Source of the DNA: Clostridia bacterium
GTDB taxonomy: Bacteria > Bacillota > Clostridia > RUG12999
Assembly: GCA_022801925.1 (NCBI GenBank)
Contig: JAAWTG010000023.1
Coordinates: 1 to 41,130, forward strand
Length of the DNA stretch: 41,130 bases
Direction: 5' to 3'
Below, piece by piece: positions 34,018-41,130 of the stretch (position 1 is the first letter of the stretch; each line of letters starts with the position of its first letter). The notes beneath the pieces were generated by a model. It searched no databases. It worked only from the letters and a program-made list of their open reading frames with translations, and was not told the origin of the DNA. The translations under genes and the position numbers were made by a program.

Positions 34018-37000
34018 TTGAAATCTTTATGCAGTCTCATTTTGGCGGCTGTCTGCTTGTGTTCCGTCCTGCCTTCGGCCGCCGTATCTGCGACAGGTGA
34101 TGCTACATTAAATATCGCGGCGGTGACAGGAGAAATGCGCAGCGAAAAAGGCGAAACAGCCGCAAAAGATAGTGATGCACTGAAAGCCGTTGCTGACGGA
34201 AATTGGTCTACGCAGTTTTTTGCTTCGTCCGACACGCAAAGCGGCAATATTATGGCGGAGTTGTCCGCTCCTGCCACGATAAGTCAAGTGATTTTGAAAC
34301 AGGGAAACAGCGTGAGAGAACTGACTTGCAGTGTTGATGTTTCGCTTGACGGTAAAGTGTGGGAAACTGCGGTGCAGGCTGAAAAAACAAAAAATCCCAT
34401 CATTGCATTTGACGTTGACTATATGCAGGCATTATATGTGCGATTCAACATTTTGAAAATTACGGCAGTAGGACCCTATAAAGGATTTAGCATCAGTGAA
34501 TTTGAAATTTACGGCGAGAGTACAGAAACGGACGGGGAAAACAGCGGTGCGGTACAAGAACCGCAGAACAATGATTTTTATCATCAGCATCGATATGACT
34601 ATATTAGTGAAGACCAGATTCAGTCAATCAAGACGTCACTGACCGGCGGTATAGCCATGGCAATTAACAACGCCAAAGCGATTGTGGATACGAATAAAGT
34701 GTCCATAGACAGTCAAAACAGCAGTGTGGCACCTAGAATCATAGATGACATCATGTATGTTCCGTCGAAATTCACAGCGGAGCGACTGGGTGGTACCTAT
34801 GTGTTTGACAGTGAGACGGAAACAGTCACCATCAGCAGCGGCGACAACCGTGCACAGTATCGTGTGGAAACGGCGGTACGGTCAGATGATGCGCAATATC
34901 ATTTGGTTTCGGCTGAACCGGATATAGAAGAAATTATGCTTGATATAGAAGGTGTTTTGTATCTTCCGGCGACAGCGTTGGCTGAATTACTCGGAAAACA
35001 ATGTTATACGGACGAAAGAGGTTTTGTTGTCATCAGCAATGATGTGTCCATTTATGAGTTTGAAGCAAAGACAGCACTTGATACGGAGCGGAATCTTTCC
35101 AATTGGGTTGTAAATCGAATTGTGTTTGACGGAGCGGACGAAAAACAGATATTAAAAGACTTCAGCAAGACCGGCATGAAGGGACAGCATCCACGCGTTT
35201 TGGCAAATACGGATAAAGTGAATCAAATGATTGCGCTATCAGGGACAGATGAACGCATGAAAAAATACTACAATGATATTATTCAGCAAGCGGATTCGCT
35301 TCTGCCGATAGAGCCGCCCTCTTACCAAAACAGAAATCAAACAATGAACAGAATCAGAATACTGGCTATGGCGTATCAGTTGACAAAGGATTCTAAATAT
35401 GGTGCGCGCGGCTGGAAAGAAATTGAATTGTTATGCAGCTATCCCAATTGGACGCCTGCGGAAGTGTTTGATTTGTCCTATTACAGCAAAGCCGCGGCGC
35501 TTGCCTATGATTGGTTTTATGATTATATGACGCCACAGCAAAGAAAGACATTGAAAAATTCAATGGTAGAGAAGTCATTGAATGTTTTTCTGTCAGCGCA
35601 TCAAACTGCCTCACGCGGTGGGGAAAACGGCGGAAATGATACCCACCATGTTATCATTAATACGAATCATAACATCACCCAAAATACAGGGGCAATTATG
35701 CTCGCTTTGGCATTGCTGGATGAAAAAGACGTTACGGACAAATGTGCCGAAGTGATTGCATCGGCGCTCAAAGGGATTGAGTATTATTTACCTTATATGG
35801 CAATGTTCGGTTCGGGAAAAGAAAGTATTTACTATTGGTATTACCCAATGGAATCAACTGTCGAAACAATTCGTTCCTTAGAAGGTATTTTGGGCAGCGA
35901 TTATGGTATCAGTAATATGCCGGGCATGGAGGTAACAGGAAATTTTCCTATCCATATGACAGGCTCCACCGGCATGGCGTTTAACTGGGGAAATGCACAA
36001 ACGGGCTATTATGTTTCTTCTGAGGTAACTTGGCTTGGCAACCGTTACGGCGACAAAACATTATCTGCCGCCCGCATTAACGGACTTGAGGACAGAAATA
36101 TTTTGGCGCATCCCTATGATTTGTTATATTATGAACCTGAAAAATTAGATACCGATTTCCTTCCGACATTGGATAAAACCTTCGGTCGGACAGAAAGCGT
36201 GGGAATGTTTAGCGCGCTGCGTGACAGCAATGCTTTATATGTTGGCTTAAAGGGCGGATATAATAATGACGTTCATAATGCATTGAGCACCGGAGCCTTT
36301 GTATTGGACGCACTGGGAGAACGCTGGGCGTGGCTGATTGGACAAGAAAACTACAATGTGCCGGGATATTGGAATTACAGCGAGAACGGACAGCGGTGGA
36401 CATACTACAGAATGCGCGCGGAGGCGCAAAATGCTTTGGTGATTAACCCGGGAGATAAGCCTGATCAGTACCCGTTTGGTTATTCCAAAATTGAAAAATT
36501 TGAAAGTAAGCCAAGAGGCGCTTATACTATCATAGATGCAACGCCGGCATTTGCAACTGATAATAAGGTGAAAAAAGTGCGGCGCGGCGCATTTTTAACC
36601 GAAAACCGCACAAAGGTGATTATTCAGGATGAAATAGAAGCAACCAATTCCAATTACTATTTTATGATGCAAACGCAAGCAGATATCCAAATTCAGCCGG
36701 ACGGAAAAACTGCGATATTAGAACAAAACGGCAAGAAAATGTTTGTAGAACTGCAATCAACCAATCCAGACGCGAAGTTTACGACCATGGACGCTGTGCC
36801 GCTATCCACTTCGCCGCATCCGGAACAAAATTCTCCAAACAATGGTGTTCGCAAACTGGTGGTCAATGCGAAAAATACGAACGACTTAACGGTTTCGGTG
36901 ATTTTCACACCAATGACAAACGAACAAAGCAATATTACCTCCGCCAAAATGGTAAGTATGGATAATTGGGAAATTCCGGACGGAGAGTTGAAAGCAATGC

Positions 37001-37620
37001 AACTGGAAAGCTTGACGGTAGACGGAAAGATGATTGAAGGATTCGCGCCGAACCGAACAGATTATAAATTATTCCTGCCATATGACTATCCGGACACCAT
37101 TCCGGAAATTGCAGCAACATCGGAATTTGAAACCACTGTCACGCTGCCGACGGAACTGCCCGGAACAGCAACCGTGACCATGACGGATGCGGAAACAAAC
37201 CGTACTGTCATCTGCAATATTCTAATGCAGCGGGAACAAAATATCGGCGTGAAAGCAAGTGCAGTGCCTGAACCCGAAAATCCACCGACCAATACGCTGG
37301 ACTATGATTTGGGAACGCGATGGGCGGCCGAAGGAGAACAATGGATTGAATATAATTTAAAAGAATCGGTACAGTTAGAATCTGTTTCAATTGCATGGGC
37401 TTCCGGAAATGCGCGCAAAGCAATATTTGATATTGAAGTTTCCGATGACGGTGAAAACTGGACAAAAGTTTGGGGCGGAGAAAGCAGCGGCGCAACGCTC
37501 GACTTTGAAGAATTTTCGTTTAACGCTGTGCAGGCGCAATATGTGAAAATTGTCTGCCACGGAAACAGTTCCAACAAATGGAATAGCATCAATGAAATTC
37601 AATTCAAATATAAAAAATAA
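34018..37620 (+). CDS. Giant secreted heparinase II/III-like polysaccharide lyase
   Basis: A TTG start at 34018 is clear: AAGGAGG (34004-34010) lies 7 bases upstream and a signal peptide follows directly (KSLCSLILAAVCLCSVLPS). The 1200-residue product has a discoidin-like domain (about 30-170), a copper-amine-oxidase-N-like domain (about 209-345, VPSKFTAERLGGTYVFD), the alpha/alpha-toroid lyase domain (from about 385, HPRVLANTDKV), the heparinase beta domain (to about 985), a cadherin-like beta domain (about 994-1075) and a second discoidin-like domain (about 1077-1200). Likely active residues are Asn550-His551 in NTNHN, Tyr in YYWYYPMES (about 604-610) and His753 in DVHNALSTGAFVLDALGE, the usual heparinase His pattern. 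The family fold cleaves uronic-acid-containing polysaccharides; the substrate is not known. The cytosolic gene at 37723 is its paralogue. Confidence 0.87.
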   Translation: MKSLCSLILAAVCLCSVLPSAAVSATGDATLNIAAVTGEMRSEKGETAAKDSDALKAVADGNWSTQFFASSDTQSGNIMAELSAPATISQVILKQGNSVRELTCSVDVSLDGKVWETAVQAEKTKNPIIAFDVDYMQALYVRFNILKITAVGPYKGFSISEFEIYGESTETDGENSGAVQEPQNNDFYHQHRYDYISEDQIQSIKTSLTGGIAMAINNAKAIVDTNKVSIDSQNSSVAPRIIDDIMYVPSKFTAERLGGTYVFDSETETVTISSGDNRAQYRVETAVRSDDAQYHLVSAEPDIEEIMLDIEGVLYLPATALAELLGKQCYTDERGFVVISNDVSIYEFEAKTALDTERNLSNWVVNRIVFDGADEKQILKDFSKTGMKGQHPRVLANTDKVNQMIALSGTDERMKKYYNDIIQQADSLLPIEPPSYQNRNQTMNRIRILAMAYQLTKDSKYGARGWKEIELLCSYPNWTPAEVFDLSYYSKAAALAYDWFYDYMTPQQRKTLKNSMVEKSLNVFLSAHQTASRGGENGGNDTHHVIINTNHNITQNTGAIMLALALLDEKDVTDKCAEVIASALKGIEYYLPYMAMFGSGKESIYYWYYPMESTVETIRSLEGILGSDYGISNMPGMEVTGNFPIHMTGSTGMAFNWGNAQTGYYVSSEVTWLGNRYGDKTLSAARINGLEDRNILAHPYDLLYYEPEKLDTDFLPTLDKTFGRTESVGMFSALRDSNALYVGLKGGYNNDVHNALSTGAFVLDALGERWAWLIGQENYNVPGYWNYSENGQRWTYYRMRAEAQNALVINPGDKPDQYPFGYSKIEKFESKPRGAYTIIDATPAFATDNKVKKVRRGAFLTENRTKVIIQDEIEATNSNYYFMMQTQADIQIQPDGKTAILEQNGKKMFVELQSTNPDAKFTTMDAVPLSTSPHPEQNSPNNGVRKLVVNAKNTNDLTVSVIFTPMTNEQSNITSAKMVSMDNWEIPDGELKAMQLESLTVDGKMIEGFAPNRTDYKLFLPYDYPDTIPEIAATSEFETTVTLPTELPGTATVTMTDAETNRTVICNILMQREQNIGVKASAVPEPENPPTNTLDYDLGTRWAAEGEQWIEYNLKESVQLESVSIAWASGNARKAIFDIEVSDDGENWTKVWGGESSGATLDFEEFSFNAVQAQYVKIVCHGNSSNKWNSINEIQFKYKK

Positions 37621-37642
37621 ATGATACAATCCTGCAGATAGA

Positions 37643-37669
37643 TTCCTCTCCTTTTCACAAGGCGGGGAA
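37643..37669 (+). promoter_or_regulatory. Intercistronic hairpin between secreted and cytosolic lyase genes
   Basis: TTCCTCTCCTT (37643-37653) pairs with AAGGCGGGGAA (37659-37669) with one GU pair and one mismatch around loop TTCAC. It is followed by CCTATTTTGTT, a poor T tract. It may be a weak terminator that lowers expression of the cytosolic enzyme relative to the secreted one. Confidence 0.5.
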
Positions 37670-37722
37670 CCTATTTTGTTCAGCGAATATAAGGGGTTTT
37701 TGAAGGGATAAGGAGTTATGCA

Positions 37723-39636
37723 ATGAACAGTGATGTAAAATTTAAGTATGAAAGCAGACCGCAAACAAAATTATGCATAGATGGGGCGGAACCGATTCGT
37801 AAGGTGATGTACAGACACATCTCCATGGAAGAATTGAGGAAAGAATTTCATCAAAAAAATACGGGACATCCGCGTGTGCTGGCAACGAGTGGAGATTTTG
37901 AAGATATTATTGCAAGAATAAAAACCGATGCCAGAACAAAAAAGTTTTTTGATGAAGTTGTGCGGGAAGCAGAAGAACTTTTACAAACACAGCCGCCGCA
38001 AACACCGGAGCGGCATCTCAGCACAGAACGATTAAAAAATTTTTGCTTGGTATACCGGTTAACAAAGGAAGAACGGTTTGCAAACCGCGCATGGCAAGAA
38101 ATGGAGAGAATGTGTAGTTTCCAGACATGGTCGCCTACTGAAAAACTGGATATGGGGTACATATTAAAGGGCATGGCAATAGGCTATGATTGGCTATTCG
38201 ATTTTTTATCTTGCGAGCAGCGCGAGATAGTAAGAACCGCGATTCTTGATAAAGCCTTGCTGCCCGAACGTAAGGTTTATCAAAATCCTTATGAAGAAGG
38301 TGTGGACGCACATTATATTTTGCAAAACACGAATCATAACGTATCCATAAACTGTGGGCTGATGATGGCAGCGGCGGCACTGTTTGATGAATGCGAGGAG
38401 GTTTGCAGCGAGATTATAGAGAGTGCATTATGGGCGCTCGAAAACTATCTGCCGGAATTTTTGGAATATGGCGCCGGAAAAGAAGGGGTATATTATTGGT
38501 ATTGGCCCATGGAATCCACAAATGAAATCATGGGTACCCTGCGGGCGACTTTTGGGACAGACTATGGTATTAGCTGTACGTCCGGAATCGAAAAAACAGG
38601 CTATTTCCCTATATATATGACGGGTGCAACGGGAATGGCATTTAATTGGGGAAACGGACTTCCCCAAATGTATATCTCCGCTGATTTATTTCATTTGGCA
38701 AAAATACTAAATAAACCGGAACTTTGTAAGTTAAGGTTGAAAGCAATGGAAAAATATGATATAACAGCAAAGGCATATGACCTGCTTTGGTATTCGCCGT
38801 GCGGCTACGATTTGTCAGAACTTCCCAAAGATGGATATTTTCAGCGCACGGAATCAGTTGGTATGTGCAGCGACTGGGATAACAAAAATGCACTGTCGGT
38901 CTGTTTTAAAGGTGGATTTAACAGTGAGGTTCATGGCAGTTTGAACACCGGTTCGTTTGTGTTGGACGCGCTGGGAGAACGCTGGGCGTGGCTAATTGGA
39001 CAGGAAAGCTATGATGTTCCTGGATATTGGGATTATAGCGAAAACGGACAGCGGTGGACTTATTACAGAATGCGGGCGGAGGGTCAAAATGCTATGGTGC
39101 TAAATCCAAGTAATCACCCCGATCAGTATCCGCTGGCATATTCCAAAATCGAAAAATTTGAAAGCAAGCCACATGCAAGTTTTGCCATTATAGATGCCAC
39201 ACCGGCATTTTCAAATGATGAAACTGTGGCTTCGGCAAAACGTGGTTTTTATATGTTAGATAATCGGCAAAAAATAATGATTCAAGATGAAATACAAGCA
39301 CAGAATGCAGATTATTGGTGGTTTATGCAAACAAAGGCTACGATTGAGATTGTGGCAGATGGTAAAACGGCAGTATTAGAACAAAATGGTAAAAAAATGA
39401 TGGTATTTCTCCGGTCAAATGTACCTGCTGGATTTCAAGTGTTGGATGCAAAACCTTTGCCTATGTGTCCCAATCCACCGGAAAACAGTCCTAATGATGA
39501 AGTAAAAAAATTAACGGTGCATATTCCGAAGGCGAATGATATAACAGTTTCTTTGGTGTTTGTACCGTTAACCGATAGAATCGATATTGGGAGAATTCCT
39601 ACTTTAAAGACTATGGATACTTGGCATATTTTATAA
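37723..39636 (+). CDS. Cytosolic heparinase II/III-like lyase
   Basis: AAGGAG (37710-37715) sets the ATG at 37723. The 637-residue product has no signal peptide and no extra domains: it is the toroid plus beta-domain core of the preceding secreted enzyme. Matching active-site segments are Asn204-His205 in NTNHN, YYWYWPMEST, and His404 in EVHGSLNTGSFVLDALGE. From ALGERWAWLIGQE onward the two proteins are nearly identical over long stretches (YSENGQRWTYYRMRAE, YSKIEKFESKP, AVLEQNGKKM). It probably finishes degradation of imported oligosaccharides inside the cell. The pair most likely arose by tandem duplication, after which one copy gained a leader and accessory domains or the other lost them. 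Confidence 0.88.
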   Translation: MNSDVKFKYESRPQTKLCIDGAEPIRKVMYRHISMEELRKEFHQKNTGHPRVLATSGDFEDIIARIKTDARTKKFFDEVVREAEELLQTQPPQTPERHLSTERLKNFCLVYRLTKEERFANRAWQEMERMCSFQTWSPTEKLDMGYILKGMAIGYDWLFDFLSCEQREIVRTAILDKALLPERKVYQNPYEEGVDAHYILQNTNHNVSINCGLMMAAAALFDECEEVCSEIIESALWALENYLPEFLEYGAGKEGVYYWYWPMESTNEIMGTLRATFGTDYGISCTSGIEKTGYFPIYMTGATGMAFNWGNGLPQMYISADLFHLAKILNKPELCKLRLKAMEKYDITAKAYDLLWYSPCGYDLSELPKDGYFQRTESVGMCSDWDNKNALSVCFKGGFNSEVHGSLNTGSFVLDALGERWAWLIGQESYDVPGYWDYSENGQRWTYYRMRAEGQNAMVLNPSNHPDQYPLAYSKIEKFESKPHASFAIIDATPAFSNDETVASAKRGFYMLDNRQKIMIQDEIQAQNADYWWFMQTKATIEIVADGKTAVLEQNGKKMMVFLRSNVPAGFQVLDAKPLPMCPNPPENSPNDEVKKLTVHIPKANDITVSLVFVPLTDRIDIGRIPTLKTMDTWHIL

Positions 39637-39864
39637 AAAATATGAAAAAAAGCCATTGACTTTTGAAATATCAAAATTCAAAAAATGGCAGTTTATTTTG
39701 CGAAGAAATATCTCGCAGTTTGTAATCGTCTGCTGTCATTATTATTTCTCAATAATGACAGTGGGCGGTTGATGCTTTAACATATGAGAACAATGTGCTC
39801 TTTACTTCGATCTTTTTGTACGACATGACAAGATTTCTTACAGCAAGCCTATGAGAGAACACTA
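39637..39864 (+). other. Structured intergenic region, three successive hairpins
   Basis: Hairpin A: GCCATT (39652-39657) with AATGGC (39684-39689) and TTTTGAA (39661-39667) with TTCAAAA (39677-39683). Hairpin B: TGCGA (39699-39703) with TCGCA (39713-39717). Hairpin C: perfect 11-bp CTGTCATTATT (39733-39743) with AATAATGACAG (39751-39761), extended outward to about 39724-39770 by pairs that include several GU pairs on the + strand only. No T run follows A or C. Hairpin A may end or protect the lyase mRNA. All lie upstream of the promoter at 39865. Confidence 0.55.
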
Positions 39865-39892
39865 TTGACAAAGCTAAGATTTTGTGTATAAT
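39865..39892 (+). promoter_or_regulatory. Promoter of the diguanylate cyclase gene
   Basis: A perfect TTGACA (39865-39870) and a perfect TATAAT (39887-39892) are 16 bases apart. The transcript would start near 39900, about 25 bases before the ATG, so almost no leader is left for a riboswitch. Confidence 0.85.
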
Positions 39893-39924
39893 AAGGAGTA
39901 GAAGAGGAAGTGTGAGGGCAGATT

Positions 39925-41085
39925 ATGGAAAGTAAAGTAGGAATTGTAGGAAATATAACTGAAATCATCGTACTTTTTTTTAATGTATTGATATATATGC
40001 AATTAACCGTTCTCAAAAAAGATAATCGTATAACGCGTTGTTTGATGTATGGCGGTTCTGTTGTAATTATAGGACTATTTTTTGTGTTGACATATACAGG
40101 TATTTTAGCAGAGGCTTTAGCATCATTTTTATGTGTGACGGTACCGAGTTTTTTGTTGTTTTTTGCGTTATCGAAATACAAAGATTTTAGGTTCTTTGTA
40201 ACTTTTTGTTTTTTGGATACGATAACTTTTATTATCACGTTCTTTACAAGAGCGATTGACGTTGTATGCGGTATGATACCGGGCATTATTAGTTCTGTAA
40301 TTGTTTGTTTGCTGATACTGATTGTTTATATAAAGGGGAAACCGTATTTTCACAGTTATCGAAAACTGATGGAAAATGTGAAAGATGGCTGGGAGACAAT
40401 GGCGCTTTCCTCCTTTTTGATTTATATATTGCTTATCTTCACAGCAGCGTATCCGAAACCTTTAATAGAAAGAATAGAATATTTGCCGGTATATCTGTTT
40501 TTATCCATTACCGTTCTTTCATTTTATGCATTGTTTGTTGTAACACTCATGCACAAGAAAAAACTTTCCGATTTAAATGCACGATTGATGCAAGAAAAAC
40601 AGTGGCATAAAATCGCTTATAGAGATGCACTTACCGGTCTGAGAAACCGCATGTCCTATATAGAGAAAATTAATGAATTGGAGAGGACACTAGAGAAAAC
40701 AGATGTTATTTATGCCGTTATGATTGATATTAATAACTTCAAAAAAATCAATGATACATTAGGGCATCATGTTGGCGACCTGACTTTACAAAATGTTGCG
40801 AAGTTGCTCTCTGATGCTTTTTCAGAAGAACATTATACAGCATTTCGTATAGGCGGAGACGAGTTTGCAATTATTGCAAAAGATGTATCGGAAGATACAC
40901 TAAAAGAGAAAATCAAATCTATCAAAACGGCTGGGATGGACTCTGACATTGGTTGTCCGCTTTCGGTGGGATATTCTGCAGTGGATTTTGAACAAGATAA
41001 TATTATGGAAAATGCGTTCATCCGTGCTGATAATGCAATGTATAAAGATAAAGCAAAATCAAAAATGTATCAGGAGAACAAATAA
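39925..41085 (+). CDS. Membrane-anchored diguanylate cyclase (GGDEF)
   Basis: The 386-residue protein starts at 39925 with GAGGG 6 bases upstream. Residues about 10-210 form six or seven transmembrane helices without a recognised ligand motif. A short coiled stretch (KKLSDLNARLMQEKQWHK) leads to a GGDEF domain at about 225-386, with YRDALTGLRNR at its start, DINNFKKINDTLGHHVGD as metal and nucleotide loop, and an intact RIGGDEFAII motif at residues 310-314. The RxxD inhibitory site normally at nine to six residues before GGDEF is replaced (E and Y), so product inhibition at this site is not expected. It makes cyclic di-GMP, probably in response to a membrane signal. It has its own promoter and is not part of module 2; a role in attachment or surface protein control is only possible. 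Confidence 0.92.
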   Translation: MESKVGIVGNITEIIVLFFNVLIYMQLTVLKKDNRITRCLMYGGSVVIIGLFFVLTYTGILAEALASFLCVTVPSFLLFFALSKYKDFRFFVTFCFLDTITFIITFFTRAIDVVCGMIPGIISSVIVCLLILIVYIKGKPYFHSYRKLMENVKDGWETMALSSFLIYILLIFTAAYPKPLIERIEYLPVYLFLSITVLSFYALFVVTLMHKKKLSDLNARLMQEKQWHKIAYRDALTGLRNRMSYIEKINELERTLEKTDVIYAVMIDINNFKKINDTLGHHVGDLTLQNVAKLLSDAFSEEHYTAFRIGGDEFAIIAKDVSEDTLKEKIKSIKTAGMDSDIGCPLSVGYSAVDFEQDNIMENAFIRADNAMYKDKAKSKMYQENK

Positions 41086-41112
41086 ATAACGAAAATACAA
41101 CACCTTCAGATA

Positions 41113-41130
41113 TTATGACAATTGTCATAA
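41113..41130. repeat. Perfect 18-bp palindrome at the right edge
   Basis: TTATGACAATTGTCATAA equals its own reverse complement and ends at the last base of the window, 27 bases after the diguanylate cyclase stop. It looks like a dimeric-repressor operator for a gene beyond the edge, or a contig-end effect. Confidence 0.85.

Noticed and set aside
39637-39924. Cyclic di-GMP riboswitch before the diguanylate cyclase
   Set aside because: The promoter at 39865-39892 leaves only about 25 bases of leader, and the upstream hairpins lack the conserved riboswitch loops.

Overview
The window looks like chromosomal DNA of an anaerobic, polysaccharide-degrading Gram-positive bacterium of the Clostridia (phylum Bacillota). 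The signs are strong AGGAGG-type ribosome binding sites, TTGACA/TATAAT promoters, lipoprotein solute-binding proteins of Gram-positive type, LplB/LplC-type permeases, many S-layer-homology (SLH) proteins and a YesM-like sensor. The lineage beyond Clostridia is not readable from the sequence. All complete genes are on the + strand; only the partial sensor gene at the left edge is on the - strand.

Module 1 (about 498-20229) reads as one long operon. It encodes a sugar-binding lipoprotein, two MalF/MalG-type permeases, a secreted clan GH-A glycoside hydrolase with a CBM9-like C-terminus, an SLH-anchored protein, a large protein with N-terminal SLH repeats followed by beta repeats, a small SLH protein, a large LamG/Ig-like secreted protein, a second secreted GH-A enzyme, a cytosolic FAD-dependent oxidoreductase and a cytosolic metallophosphoesterase. 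A divergent sensor gene (1-269) probably regulates it.

A scar zone (about 20266-22514) follows. It holds a frameshifted, truncated gene, a possible small RNA with a good terminator, a small cysteine-rich secreted protein, a broken ECF sigma factor, a truncated anti-sigma gene and a four-helix membrane protein. A perfect terminator at 22626-22661 closes it.

Module 2 (22881-39636) starts from a good promoter at 22824-22852. It encodes two LplB/LplC-type permeases, their binding lipoprotein, a membrane-bound AraC-family regulator, a second protein with N-terminal SLH and beta repeats, a LamG/discoidin/Ig protein with C-terminal SLH, a giant secreted heparinase II/III-like lyase, and a cytosolic paralogue of that lyase. 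A structured intergenic region and a strong promoter lead to a membrane diguanylate cyclase (39925-41085).

Inferred working model: each module captures a polysaccharide at the S-layer with non-catalytic SLH/LamG/discoidin proteins, cuts it with secreted enzymes, imports the oligosaccharides through an ABC importer whose ATPase is not encoded here, and finishes degradation in the cytosol. The repeated pairing of importer genes with a matched set of large non-catalytic surface proteins is the most interesting feature and may be a Gram-positive counterpart of the glycan-capture systems of Bacteroidota.
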